The notes: generated by a model from the sequence alone, not told the origin. Shown: positions 1 through 9,097, counted from the stretch's first letter. The stretch: 64,000 nt of DNA from Vallitalea sp. (GCF_025211055.1 NZ_JAOARO010000051.1:1-64000); one strand, 5' to 3'. Numbers and translations are program-made.

Positions 1-141
1 ATATATTTCATAATCAAGGCGCGAAGCGCACATTTTTCGATGAATATGTCAATGGTTTTTGACAAAAAAGTGGGGGGTTTTAATAAAAAGGAATCTAGAA
101 GCGTTGAATTTACTGGCTTAGAGATTCCGAGAGAATATTAA
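1..141 (+). CDS. C-terminal end of an unidentified upstream protein (partial)
   Basis: A reading frame open from the first base ends with TAA at 139-141, giving about 46 residues that finish GLEIPREY. The stop lies 18 bases before the next start, so this is probably the 3' end of a gene in the same operon as the ABC pair that follows. I do not recognise the family. It is basic and polar at the visible end (FNKKESRS) with no membrane segment. It could also be chance open frame, but the tight spacing to a strong ribosome-binding site favours a real gene. Confidence 0.45.
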   Translation: MYFIIKARSAHFSMNMSMVFDKKVGGFNKKESRSVEFTGLEIPREY

Positions 142-159
142 GATTATAAGGAGGCAAGT

Positions 160-1902
160 ATGAAAGAAGATAGTAGCGTTTCAGTAAATGAGTACAAAAG
201 GAGAAGTTTACCATCAAGAATATTGATAGCTGTAAGTGTAACAGTTGGTATAATACCTATAATTATAGTTATGAAGATGGTGAGTTTACTTTCAAGTAAC
301 GAAATTACAACAAAGATGATCATTATACTTGGTGGAATTATATGTTGTTGTCAAGTTATGAAAGCAGTTTTTTATGCGTTATCTATGTGGAAAGCACATG
401 ATTTTGCATATTCAGTATTATCAGAAATTAGAATAAACATGATTGAACATCTGAAAAAATTATCATTCAAATTTTTTCAGAAAAGAAAAATTGGAGATTT
501 AACCAATATTATAAATCATGATGTTGATCAGACAGAATTATATTTGGCACATGGATTGCCCGAAATAACTATAGCTATGCTAATACCTTTTGTCATAGCG
601 ATTAGTTTACTTATTATGGATGTTCGTCTGGGATTAGCTTTGATATCAACTGTACCAATAGTGTTTTTATACCAAAAAGTACTTAACAAACTTATTGCAG
701 GTAAATTTATGCATTATGCTAAAAGTACTAAAAAGATGTCAGAAGATTTAATAGAGTATATAGCTACCATTCCAGTGATAAAAGCATTTAGTAAGGAAGA
801 GAAAAGAACCAAAAAATTACTAGATGGAATAAATGATTATATCTCATGGGTAAAGAAAATGACTGTCAGTATCTCTTTTCCTATGACTTTTTCAACAATG
901 CTTATGGAAGGTGGTCTTGTAGTATTAGCAATTATCGGTTCTATATTGCTAAAAGATAATAAAATAGATGTTAATACTTTTGTTTTAGCAATAATCTTAG
1001 GAGGAATCTTTAGTAATACTTTTGCTAAACTTCCTATATTCCATCATATGAGTATTATCTTTAAAAATGCTCTAAGAGAAATCAACTCTGTAATGGGAGT
1101 AGGACCTAATAATGCTAATATAATAAGTAATAATATAAAAGCTGGTGATATAGAATTTAGGAATGTTAATTTTAGTTATGATGAGGATAAAAAAATACTT
1201 CAAGATATTAACTTAGTTTTCAGAAAGCATTCAATAAATGCAATAGTAGGAGCGTCTGGCTCAGGGAAAACAACTATAGCTAATCTAATAATGGGTTTTT
1301 GGAAGCCGACTAGTGGATTAATAAATATTGATGGTAAAGATATTAGTAATATTAGTGAACATAATTTGTCTAGACTAGTATCAATTGTTCAGCAGGAAGC
1401 TTTTTTATTTAACATTAGTATAGGAGAAAATCTTAGAATAGGTAAGAAAGATGCGACCAAAAAAGAAATTATAGAAGCAGCTAAGAAAGCGCAGATTCAC
1501 AATATGATTATGAATCTTCCAAAAGGTTATAATACAATAGTTGGTGAATCAGGAGCTAAGTTGTCAGGAGGAGAGAAGCAAAGATTATCAATAGCAAGAA
1601 TGATTCTCAAAAACTCTCCCATAATTATATTAGATGAGGCAACTTCAGCTATAGACTCAGCCAATGAACATCTGATAAAGGAAGCATTAGATAACTTAGG
1701 TAAAAATAAGACAATCATTACAATTGCTCATCATCTCAATACTGTAATAGATGCAGATCAAATTATTGTTATGGAAAATGGTAAGATTGTAGGTAATGGT
1801 AGTCATGAAGAACTACTTCTAGATAGTGAGCTGTATAAAAAGATGATTGAAGAACAAGCCTGTGTTGACAATTGGGCTATTAAGGAGGTAGTAAATTCAT
1901 GA
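160..1902 (+). CDS. ABC transporter, fused permease/ATPase (exporter type), subunit 1
   Basis: A 580-residue half-transporter: N-terminal six-helix type-1 exporter domain (about residues 20-310), then a nucleotide-binding domain. Walker A is at 364-371 (GASGSGKT), the signature LSGGE at 468-472, Walker B at about 487-493, and an H-loop histidine follows in IAHH. The start ATG has AAGGAGG at 148-154. Its stop overlaps the next gene's ATG (ATGA), and the partner has the same layout, so the two likely form a heterodimer in the membrane. Substrate cannot be read from the sequence; the TrmB-like, Suf and Fur genes downstream make a metal- or siderophore-related role possible, but that is inference only. 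Confidence 0.9.
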   Translation: MKEDSSVSVNEYKRRSLPSRILIAVSVTVGIIPIIIVMKMVSLLSSNEITTKMIIILGGIICCCQVMKAVFYALSMWKAHDFAYSVLSEIRINMIEHLKKLSFKFFQKRKIGDLTNIINHDVDQTELYLAHGLPEITIAMLIPFVIAISLLIMDVRLGLALISTVPIVFLYQKVLNKLIAGKFMHYAKSTKKMSEDLIEYIATIPVIKAFSKEEKRTKKLLDGINDYISWVKKMTVSISFPMTFSTMLMEGGLVVLAIIGSILLKDNKIDVNTFVLAIILGGIFSNTFAKLPIFHHMSIIFKNALREINSVMGVGPNNANIISNNIKAGDIEFRNVNFSYDEDKKILQDINLVFRKHSINAIVGASGSGKTTIANLIMGFWKPTSGLINIDGKDISNISEHNLSRLVSIVQQEAFLFNISIGENLRIGKKDATKKEIIEAAKKAQIHNMIMNLPKGYNTIVGESGAKLSGGEKQRLSIARMILKNSPIIILDEATSAIDSANEHLIKEALDNLGKNKTIITIAHHLNTVIDADQIIVMENGKIVGNGSHEELLLDSELYKKMIEEQACVDNWAIKEVVNS

Positions 1903-3629
1903 TATCAACTATTTTTAAATATATGACTAAAAAAGGTAAAAGTATGCTTATATTATCAATAGTATCTTTTACTATAAAATCTCTATTAGGTGCATCTATG
2001 ATGTTAGTCATTTTGGATATGCTTAATAAAATAATAGATGGTAGGACAGATAATCTTCATATGTATTGGATAGCTCTTTTAGGTATAATATTATTAAATG
2101 GATTGTTTAATACAATCGCAGACGTTGCAAAACATTTCAGTGGATTTGAAATTGCTACCAAAATAAGAACCAAGATAACATTAAGATTAAAGCAGTTTTC
2201 TCTAGGGTTTTATTCTAAGGAAAGGCTAGGAGAGATTAGTACGGTTATTCATAAAGACGTAGATAATATTGAAAGTATTGCAGCTCATATGTGGTCAAGA
2301 ATGTTTAGTGATTTTATTACTGCTATCATTATTGGAGGATTACTTTTTGCTATTAATTGGAAGATGGGATTAGCAATGATTTCATTTTTGCCGATAGGTC
2401 TATTATTATTAATATCAGGAATAAAATCTAATAGTAAATTAGAAGAAGATACTCAGGATAATCTTGCTGATATGGTTAGTTTATTTGTAGAGTATACCAA
2501 AGGAATTCCTCTATTAAAAGCTTTCAATGAAAGTGAAACATTTGAAAACAAACTAAAAGACAGTACTAATAGGTTTAGTGAAAGCAGTAAGAGATTATCT
2601 AAATCCATAGCAAAATATATAGGAAAATATTTTGTGTTTTTAGAACTATCATTTGGGGTATTAGCGATTGTAGGAGCATTTATGGTGTACTATGGACAGC
2701 TAGATATATCTAACTATATAATTTTTATAATTTTTAGCAAAGAATTTTATAAGCCATTTACTAATATTGAATCTCATTGGCTTAATTATATTAAAGTCAA
2801 AGATAGTTATAACAGAGTAATGACAATATTGAATGCTAAGGTTATTGAGACAGTGGACCAACCTAAGAAAATGAATGGGTTTGATATAAGCTTTGGTAAT
2901 GTGTATTTCAATTATGAGAAAGATGAATTTCAATTAAGTAACGTTAATCTAAGCATTGATGAAGGCAGTATGGTTGCATTAGTAGGACCTTCTGGTTCAG
3001 GAAAAACAACTATCACTAATTTATTATTAAGATTTTGGGACCCTCAAAAAGGAGAAATTAGAATTGGAGGAATTGATACAAGAGAAATCGATTATGATGA
3101 TCTTCTATCTAATATAAGTATTGTAATGCAGAACGTGATATTATTCTCAGATTCAATATATGAAAACATTAAAGTTGGTAAGAATGATGCAACAAGAGAA
3201 GAGATAATAGAAGTGGCTAAGAAAGCTGAAATACATGATTTTATTGAAACTCTGCCAGAGGGATATGAAACAAGATTAGGAGAAAATGGTGTGGGTTTAT
3301 CAGGAGGTCAAAAACAGAGACTTTCTATAGCTAGAGCCTTTCTAAAAGATGCTCCTATTGTAATTCTTGATGAAATGACAAGTAATGTTGATACTATAAA
3401 TGAAAGAAAAATTCAAAAAGCTATTAGCAATCTAGCTGCTAATAGGACAGTCATAGTAATAGCCCATCATCTGAAAACTATTAGGAGTGCAGATAAAATA
3501 GTGGTATTCAATAAAGGTAAAATAATTGAAACTGGTAGCCATGATGAACTACTTAACAATAATGGATTATATAAGGAATTATGGGATGCGCAGAAAAGTG
3601 CAGAATCAAGAAATTTATGTAGTGCATAA
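1899..3629 (+). CDS. ABC transporter, fused permease/ATPase (exporter type), subunit 2
   Basis: A 576-residue half-transporter overlapping the preceding subunit by four bases, which implies translational coupling. Membrane domain about residues 10-310; Walker A GPSGSGKT at 363-370; signature LSGGQ at 467-471; Walker B VILDE at about 488-492. The segment after Walker B reads DEMTSNVD rather than the usual DEATSALD, so the D-loop region departs from consensus; such departures are common in one half of heterodimeric exporters. A long hairpin follows at 3639-3671. A second pair of the same architecture lies at 33799-37249 under a TetR regulator. Confidence 0.9.
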   Translation: MISTIFKYMTKKGKSMLILSIVSFTIKSLLGASMMLVILDMLNKIIDGRTDNLHMYWIALLGIILLNGLFNTIADVAKHFSGFEIATKIRTKITLRLKQFSLGFYSKERLGEISTVIHKDVDNIESIAAHMWSRMFSDFITAIIIGGLLFAINWKMGLAMISFLPIGLLLLISGIKSNSKLEEDTQDNLADMVSLFVEYTKGIPLLKAFNESETFENKLKDSTNRFSESSKRLSKSIAKYIGKYFVFLELSFGVLAIVGAFMVYYGQLDISNYIIFIIFSKEFYKPFTNIESHWLNYIKVKDSYNRVMTILNAKVIETVDQPKKMNGFDISFGNVYFNYEKDEFQLSNVNLSIDEGSMVALVGPSGSGKTTITNLLLRFWDPQKGEIRIGGIDTREIDYDDLLSNISIVMQNVILFSDSIYENIKVGKNDATREEIIEVAKKAEIHDFIETLPEGYETRLGENGVGLSGGQKQRLSIARAFLKDAPIVILDEMTSNVDTINERKIQKAISNLAANRTVIVIAHHLKTIRSADKIVVFNKGKIIETGSHDELLNNNGLYKELWDAQKSAESRNLCSA

Positions 3630-3638
3630 AAATTTTTT

Positions 3639-3671
3639 AAAGATAACGTATATCGTATATACGTTATCTTT
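3639..3671 (+). terminator. 15-bp perfect hairpin after the ABC pair
   Basis: Arms 3639-3653 and 3657-3671 are perfectly complementary (AAAGATAACGTATAT in the left arm) with a 3-base loop. It sits ten bases after the second ABC stop codon. Only three T residues end the right arm and no T tract follows, so it may be a weak terminator, an mRNA-stabilising hairpin, or a protein-binding palindrome upstream of the TrmB-like gene. Confidence 0.5.
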
Positions 3672-3692
3672 GAATATAATTGATAAAAAAAC

Positions 3693-3755
3693 TTGACTAT
3701 TTATAACATGTTATATATTATATATATAGAAGTTACTACTTAGGTAGTAGTTAAC
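3693..3755 (+). promoter_or_regulatory. Promoter and candidate operators of the TrmB-like gene
   Basis: TTGACT at 3693-3698 and TATTAT at 3716-3721 are 17 bases apart. The spacer contains the perfect 12-bp palindrome ATAACATGTTAT (3702-3713). Downstream of the -10, TACTAC-TTAG-GTAGTA (3734-3749) is a second perfect inverted repeat. Both could bind a regulator, most simply the TrmB-like protein encoded just below. Confidence 0.5.
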
Positions 3756-3764
3756 GAGAATGAG

Positions 3765-4577
3765 GTGTTAATTATTAATAGTAAGTGTAGTTATTCTAAT
3801 GATGAAGTGATTAATTGTTTTAATGAGCTTGGATTATCAAAATACGAAGGTAAAGTTTATCTGGCTCTGTTAAGAAATAATCTTAGTTATGGTAGTGAAA
3901 TTCAGAAGTTATCAGGTGTTCCTGGACCTAAAGTGTATGAAACCATAAATTCCTTAATAGATAAGGGCTTGGTATACCCTTCAGGAGATAGACCTATAAG
4001 ATATCAGCCTCTACCACTTGAAGACTTTGTTAATATTAATAATAAGCGACATAATAACATCAATAATTATCTGTTAAAATATAAAGATGTAATTAGCGAG
4101 AACAAATATCCCAATTGGCTATGGCAAATGCAAAACTATGATAATATAATGGATAAAGCTAAAGAATTTATTAATGAAGCCAAAGAAAAAATAATTATTA
4201 GTTTCTGGTATGAAGATGGGCTTATAGTAAAAGACCAATTAGAGGATGCTTCAAAACGTAATGTTGAGATAATAAGCAATCAGATGAATAATCAAATAAT
4301 TGAACTAGGTAAAGTGTACAAACATGCACCATTAGGAATAGCAGAGGATATTCATAGTTCAGAATTTATTCTAGTAGTAGATAACATATATGGAGTGTTT
4401 GTTTTTGAAAACCAAGAGAATAAAAGAGAAGGCTACTATACTTATAACAAAGGGGTCATAAGAATATTAAATAATTATATATTACATGATATTTATATGA
4501 ATAAGATGCTATCTGACTTTGGAGAGGAAATATTTATAAAATATGGAAATGATTTAGGAGGTCTTCTGAAATTATAA
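3765..4577 (+). CDS. TrmB-family transcriptional regulator
   Basis: A 270-residue protein. Residues about 12-90 look like the TrmB winged-helix domain (ELGLSKYEGKVYLALL, then a recognition region around GSEIQKLSGVPGPKVYETINSLIDKGLV). The C-terminal half resembles the sugar/effector-sensing part of TrmB-like proteins but has no motif I can assign. The start is GTG; an ATG at 3760 runs straight into a stop. The gene is monocistronic with its own promoter and flanked by palindromes. It probably controls the ABC pair upstream or itself; the effector is unknown. Confidence 0.8.
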   Translation: MLIINSKCSYSNDEVINCFNELGLSKYEGKVYLALLRNNLSYGSEIQKLSGVPGPKVYETINSLIDKGLVYPSGDRPIRYQPLPLEDFVNINNKRHNNINNYLLKYKDVISENKYPNWLWQMQNYDNIMDKAKEFINEAKEKIIISFWYEDGLIVKDQLEDASKRNVEIISNQMNNQIIELGKVYKHAPLGIAEDIHSSEFILVVDNIYGVFVFENQENKREGYYTYNKGVIRILNNYILHDIYMNKMLSDFGEEIFIKYGNDLGGLLKL

Positions 4578-4908
4578 AAGATAGTAGTAAAAAACTTTGC
4601 GGGGGAATAGTTGAATAAGGTTATGTGATATGTTAAAATATAGTAAATATTCTATAATTAGAAGTTATAAGTAATTATCATAAAGGGCTTTGAATATGTT
4701 CAAGCCTATTATTTATAATATTAAGTGATAATGACTATCATTATTAAAAGAACAATAAGTTTAATTAGCCATTTATAGTTAATACTAATAATATAAAGGT
4801 TAAAAATAATAGCATAGTTAATATTCATAGCTATTAATTAAGATTTAACCACTAGCTAACTTATTGATTATTTATAAATTAATAGAAACTAAAGAAAGAG
4901 GTGATATA
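4578..4908 (+). promoter_or_regulatory. Intergenic leader with Fur-box-like site upstream of sufCB
   Basis: The 331-base gap is extremely AT-rich. At 4727-4745 it contains GATAATGACTATCATTATT, which matches the classical 19-bp Fur box in 16 of 19 positions. A Fur-family gene lies two genes downstream. No confident riboswitch or small RNA was seen. The ribosome-binding site AGAGGTG sits 5 bases before the sufC ATG at 4909. Confidence 0.6.
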
Positions 4909-5610
4909 ATGAGTTTACTTAAGATTGATAATCTAGAAGTTGAGGTAGATGGAAAAAAAGTTTTGAATAAATTAAATTTAGAAATAGGAAAAGGAGAAAC
5001 CCATGTATTATTAGGTCCTAATGCTTCAGGTAAGTCAACATTACTATGTACATTATTAGGATTTTCTAAATATAAAATAAAGGCAGGGAAGATTCTTTTT
5101 AAAGATGAGGATATATCAGATATAGAGATTGAAGAAAGAGCACAAAGAGGTATAGCGGCAGTCTATCAGAATCCACCTGCAATAAATGTGAAATTATCTA
5201 AACTCTTGGACAAAATAAGAAAAAAAAACGTTAAGATAGAAGGAATAGAATCTTTGATGCAGAGAGATGTAAATATAGGTTTCTCTGGTGGAGAAAGAAA
5301 ATTCTCAGAAGTAATTCAAGTTATAAGTTTAGATCCAGATCTAATCATATTAGATGAATTAGATGCTGGATTGGATGTAGAGAATCTAGCAAGATTAAGC
5401 TTGTTGATAAAAGAACAGTTAAACGACAAAACGATACTATTGATTACTCATAGAGGTAAGGCACTTAACTATTTTAAACCTGATTATGCACATGTAATGC
5501 TAGATGGGAAAATTAGTTGCTCATCAAAGGACTGGGAAAAAATATGGAGATTAATTGAGGAGAATGGCTATGAAAAATGCAAATCATGTAAGTTATTATC
5601 AGATAGATAA
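4909..5610 (+). CDS. sufC: SufC-like ATPase of a minimal Fe-S cluster assembly system
   Basis: A 233-residue soluble ABC-type ATPase: Walker A GPNASGKS at 36-43, signature FSGGE at 125-129, Walker B LIILDE at 145-150, LDAGLD after it. In-frame codons exist upstream to 4864, but AGAGGTG just before ATG 4909 and the homologous MSLLKIDNL start decide for 4909. SufC powers the SufB/SufD scaffold that assembles Fe-S clusters in the cytosol. Here only one scaffold gene follows and sufD, sufS and sufU are absent nearby, matching the two-component minimal SUF (SMS) systems known from anaerobes. The end overlaps sufB by 41 bases, so translation is probably coupled. Confidence 0.85.
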   Translation: MSLLKIDNLEVEVDGKKVLNKLNLEIGKGETHVLLGPNASGKSTLLCTLLGFSKYKIKAGKILFKDEDISDIEIEERAQRGIAAVYQNPPAINVKLSKLLDKIRKKNVKIEGIESLMQRDVNIGFSGGERKFSEVIQVISLDPDLIILDELDAGLDVENLARLSLLIKEQLNDKTILLITHRGKALNYFKPDYAHVMLDGKISCSSKDWEKIWRLIEENGYEKCKSCKLLSDR

Positions 5611-6523
5611 TGATGTAAAGATACATGAAGAAAAAGATTTAATTATTCTGCCTATAGTTAAAGCTTTTGATGCCTATGACTGGGTTAAAGGATTCTACTG
5701 CAAGAAACCGGAAAATGGATATTTCATATGGGTAAAGAAATCTATTGATAAACCTATAATAACTAATATACTTATGTGTTCTATGTATGTTGTTCAGAAT
5801 ACAAATAATCTAGTTGTAGTAGAAAAAAATGTAGAGGCTAAGTTACAAAGTGTTTGTGCAGCAAAAAAGAAATATCTATATGGTAAGCACATCGGTGAGA
5901 CAAAAATAGTTGCTAAAGAAAATGCAATGATTGAAATCAATAATTATCATTCATGGGGTAAATATGACACTGTTGAATCAAGTATGGAACTTATCTTAAA
6001 AGAAAATGCACAAGTTTCATATAATAATAAATGCCATGAAGTTCCTATGCAGATGAATATAAGAAATTCTAACTATCTAGATAAAAAAGCCTCTCTTAAC
6101 TTTGTAACTACAGTTTTAGCTGAACGTGGAAAAGTGGATATGTATGATGATACTTATCTAAATGGAAAAGATGCTAACGGTATTTCAAGAGTAAGGATGA
6201 TTTCAAGATATAAATCACAGATTAATGCCTATAGTAATATGATTGGTAATGAGGCAGGAACAGGGCATCTGGATTGTATGGGATTGCTTTTATCTGATTC
6301 AGGTAGCATAGTGGCAGAACCAAAACTAGTTAACAGAAACAAAGATGCATCTCTGACACATGAGGCATCAGTTGGTAAAATCTCAGAAGATATTCTTAAC
6401 TATCTTAGAAGTAGAGGATTAACAGAAGATCAAGCTATAGATTTAGTTGTGACAGGCTTCTTAGGTGAGGAAGATGAAATAGTTATTGATGGAAGTAACA
6501 TTCAATCAAAACAGTATATGTAA
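5570..6523 (+). CDS. sufB: SufB/SufD-like scaffold protein, short form
   Basis: A 317-residue protein with the typical SufB/SufD C-terminus (LTHEASVGKISED, then YLRSRGLTEDQA and a hydrophobic end). It is clearly shorter than the usual SufB of about 470 residues, as in minimal SUF systems of anaerobes. A cysteine in the HLDCMG segment is a candidate cluster or sulfur ligand. GAGGAG at 5557-5562 places the start at ATG 5570, inside the 3' end of sufC; the upstream TTG 5555 and ATG 5564 are too close to that site. It likely forms a complex with SufC. Confidence 0.8.
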   Translation: MKNANHVSYYQIDNDVKIHEEKDLIILPIVKAFDAYDWVKGFYCKKPENGYFIWVKKSIDKPIITNILMCSMYVVQNTNNLVVVEKNVEAKLQSVCAAKKKYLYGKHIGETKIVAKENAMIEINNYHSWGKYDTVESSMELILKENAQVSYNNKCHEVPMQMNIRNSNYLDKKASLNFVTTVLAERGKVDMYDDTYLNGKDANGISRVRMISRYKSQINAYSNMIGNEAGTGHLDCMGLLLSDSGSIVAEPKLVNRNKDASLTHEASVGKISEDILNYLRSRGLTEDQAIDLVVTGFLGEEDEIVIDGSNIQSKQYM

Positions 6524-6626
6524 TAGATTAATTATAAGTTAACAAATATGGTAGCAGAATTTTTTGTTAATAATTGAATTTATTAAACATAAAATTAAAT
6601 AGTGATAAGAAAATGGAGGGGTTTAT

Positions 6627-7079
6627 ATGCGTACAGAAGTAAATCCTATTATGAATAATTTAATAGAAAAAATGGACATAAGATTGACATATCAGAGAAA
6701 AATAATACTTAATACTTTGATTGACAATGTTGGCAAACATCTTTCTGCGAATGAAATCTATACTTTAATAAAAGATAAAGAAAATATAATAGGAATGGCT
6801 ACAATATATAGGACTATTGATATGTTATTAAAAAAAGGCGTTGTCATAAAACATGATTTTGGTGATAGTGCGGCTAAATATGAAATAGAGATAGAGAATA
6901 CTAGAAATCATCATCATCTCATATGTAAAAAATGCGGTAAAGTTATTGAAGCTTCAGGATTGATAAAGGATGACTTTTATGAGAGATTATTGGAAGAGAA
7001 GGGATTTCAGTGTACAGAATACAAATTAAAAATATTTGGCTATTGTAAAAATTGCAGAGTTAATGCAAAAGCTAATTAA
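6627..7079 (+). CDS. Fur-family metal-dependent regulator
   Basis: A 150-residue protein of normal Fur length. The N-terminal winged helix contains RLTYQRKIIL and the recognition-helix segment GMATIYRTIDML. The metal-binding region shows HHHLICKKCGKV and a second CKNC near the C-terminus, the two CxxC pairs of the structural zinc site. GGAGGGG precedes the ATG. It lies 103 bases after sufB and Fur-box-like sites are present upstream of sufC and upstream of the DtxR/ABC importer operon, so it may be an iron-responsive Fur; PerR or Zur cannot be excluded from sequence alone. Confidence 0.85.
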   Translation: MRTEVNPIMNNLIEKMDIRLTYQRKIILNTLIDNVGKHLSANEIYTLIKDKENIIGMATIYRTIDMLLKKGVVIKHDFGDSAAKYEIEIENTRNHHHLICKKCGKVIEASGLIKDDFYERLLEEKGFQCTEYKLKIFGYCKNCRVNAKAN

Positions 7080-7088
7080 TAATATCCT

Positions 7089-7125
7089 AGGAGATTATTC
7101 AATGATAGAATTATCTCCTTTTTTT
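7089..7125 (+). terminator. Rho-independent terminator after fur
   Basis: Arms AGGAGATTATTC (7089-7100) and GAATTATCTCCT (7108-7119) pair with one mismatch and are followed by T7. Confidence 0.85.
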
Positions 7126-7217
7126 GTATTACAGATATTATATGTAATTATATGACTAGGGGACGTTTCTTTTGACACATTCCCGTAAATATGATATATT
7201 TGTTATGGTGATGTCAA

Positions 7218-7991
7218 ATGGCGAGACAAAGAAGAGAAAGAAGTAAGTCAGGTATATATCACATTATGTTACGTGGAATAGACAAGCGTAATATCTTCTT
7301 AGATGATGAGGACAGAGAGAAATTCTTATATACTTTACTAAAAGCCAAACAATCAGGAGGATTTTCTTTATACGCTTATTGTCTTATGGATAATCATGTA
7401 CATCTATTAATCAAAGAAAATGAAGTGATAGGGAATAGCATTAAAAGAATAACTGTAAGTTATGTTCAGTGGCATAACAATAAGTATGGTAGATCAGGAC
7501 ATTTATTTGAAAACAGGTATAAAAGTGAGGTTGTAGAAAGTGATAATTATCTCTTGAAGGTTGCTAGATACATACACCAAAACCCTGTGAAAGCAAATAT
7601 TATAAAATCACCATCTGTATATATTTGGAGCAGTTACAATAAATATATAGATAAGTTTTACGGTGATAATGTGCAACTAGATACGGACAACATACTGAAT
7701 TACTTTAATAACATAGAAAAGTTTGAAGAATATATGATGAAATCTAATGCTGATGAATGTCTTGAGTATTATAACAAAACAAAGTTAACTGATAATGAAT
7801 TAAGGGAACAGTTAGAATTAAAATATGATATAGAAGACATAAATAACATCTCTAAGAGTAATCGAGATATGATGATATTTCAGATTAGAAAAGAAACTGG
7901 TGCTAGTATTAGACAGTTAAGTAGAGTATTGGAATTAGGTAGAGGAATAATCGAAAATGCAACAAAAAATAGAATAATTAAAAAGGACTAG
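7218..7991 (+). CDS. REP-associated tyrosine transposase (RAYT, Y1_Tnp family)
   Basis: A 257-residue HUH-type single-strand transposase. YHIMLRGIDKRNIF is the typical N-terminus, DNHVHLL supplies the metal-binding HxH motif (about residues 57-63) and RYIHQNP contains the probable catalytic tyrosine. The C-terminal part (about 180-257) ends in a helix-turn-helix-like segment (GASIRQLSRVLELGRGII). It stands alone between convergent terminators, as domesticated RAYTs usually do, without a partner tnpB or obvious IS ends. The gene looks intact. The sequence just upstream (7160-7186) reads ggggacgtttcttttgac, a kind of sequence often seen next to such genes. Confidence 0.88.
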   Translation: MARQRRERSKSGIYHIMLRGIDKRNIFLDDEDREKFLYTLLKAKQSGGFSLYAYCLMDNHVHLLIKENEVIGNSIKRITVSYVQWHNNKYGRSGHLFENRYKSEVVESDNYLLKVARYIHQNPVKANIIKSPSVYIWSSYNKYIDKFYGDNVQLDTDNILNYFNNIEKFEEYMMKSNADECLEYYNKTKLTDNELREQLELKYDIEDINNISKSNRDMMIFQIRKETGASIRQLSRVLELGRGIIENATKNRIIKKD

Positions 7992-8033
7992 CACAAGATA
8001 GCTAAAGCTATTAGGTGTAAGTCCTTTTTTTTT
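7981..8033 (+). terminator. Nested hairpin terminator after the RAYT gene
   Basis: Outer arms AAAAGGAC (7981-7988) and GTCCTTTT (8021-8028), inner perfect hairpin ATAGCT-AA-AGCTAT (7998-8011), then a run of nine T residues. It may also stop the convergent DUF362 gene on the other strand. Confidence 0.75.
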
Positions 8034-8056
8034 ACATAGTCTAGTTTTAATTCTTA

Positions 8057-8962
8057 TTATTTGCTATCTATAGCTATTGTTTCACCATAGACAGTCTTGC
8101 TGAATTGCTGCTCAGCACTAACTAAATCCAAGCCAGTCATATTCATTTGTTTTAGATCAGTCACTCCGATTTTTAGTCTATCACATTTATCTAAGTACCC
8201 AACTGCCTCAGTTTTGAAACCTAAGAATCTAGCGCCGATAGTATCTACAGAAACAGGATCTGTTCCACAGATAACAAGCTCAGTATGTCTAGGAATTCCG
8301 CCAGTTGGACCTGTTCCAATCATAGTAGGATTACAGCTCAAGATTGATATATCTATAGGCACTGCTTCTGCCATAGCTGTTATGAAGCTGTGAATATTAT
8401 CATGTATCCCTAGAGCTTTTTTAGGGTAGCCATGGATTTCTGCTGGAGGCCATGCTAGTGCAATGTTTTTTATACATGCTGACATGGTAGCTGATTCATG
8501 ATGTTTTAACTGTGTGAAAGATATAAGAACGGTAGCTTCATTTATTATCTGATTAATCTTTGTTGATGAAGGTCTTTCGTTATTAAGGCTTATAGTAGTA
8601 TATGGACCATAATTTAAGTCAATAAACTCTATGCCTTCGCTTTGGATTATTTGGTCGTACCCAACTTTTTTCATTACATCACTAGTAGGTTGACCACCAG
8701 AACCAGTTGCAATAATAATTTTCTTGGGATTAGAACCTTTGACATATTGTATTATAGTTCTAAGACTGTCTCCACCAACAACAACGCCTAATGAAGGATT
8801 AGGTTTATCTAGGTTAACCCAATTAGGTGTTATGACAACGACATCATTGTTATTAATCAATTGATTGGCAGTAATATTATTAAGTCCTTCTGTTATAGCC
8901 TGACTTTCATTTGCATTACGAGTTATTGAAACATCTGAAGACATTCTTTTCCTTTGACGCAT
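8057..8962 (-). CDS. DUF362 domain protein
   Basis: A 301-residue protein matching the DUF362 pattern: NNDVVVITPNWV near the start, a central IKNIALAWPP segment, and TDPVSVDTIGARFLGF near the end. Many DUF362 proteins carry ferredoxin-type clusters, but no CxxCxxCxxxC is present here. The reading frame begins MRQRKR with AGGGTGA upstream on the minus strand. There is no signal peptide. Function is unassigned; the DUF362 relationship comes from the overall pattern. Neighbours give no clear pathway. Confidence 0.7.
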   Translation of the reverse strand: MRQRKRMSSDVSITRNANESQAITEGLNNITANQLINNNDVVVITPNWVNLDKPNPSLGVVVGGDSLRTIIQYVKGSNPKKIIIATGSGGQPTSDVMKKVGYDQIIQSEGIEFIDLNYGPYTTISLNNERPSSTKINQIINEATVLISFTQLKHHESATMSACIKNIALAWPPAEIHGYPKKALGIHDNIHSFITAMAEAVPIDISILSCNPTMIGTGPTGGIPRHTELVICGTDPVSVDTIGARFLGFKTEAVGYLDKCDRLKIGVTDLKQMNMTGLDLVSAEQQFSKTVYGETIAIDSK

Positions 8963-9097
8963 ATAATCACCCTTTTACATAAAGTTTTAGATTATTATTT
9001 GCGCCTTTGATGGTAATTATTCACTAGTATTTATGTTATTGTAAAAAAAATACATTTTATCAATAATAAATTAGCTACACCTAGTCTATCTTAAGTT

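Noticed and set aside
20-31. Short GCGCGAAGCGC palindrome
   Set aside because: It is a 4-bp stem inside the partial first reading frame and has no flanking signal.
1527-1718. Minus-strand open frame within the first ABC gene
   Set aside because: It is an antisense shadow of the ATPase domain, with no ribosome-binding site or protein-like composition. The same applies to other antisense frames inside pyk, tldD, tyrS, fetB and the ABC genes.
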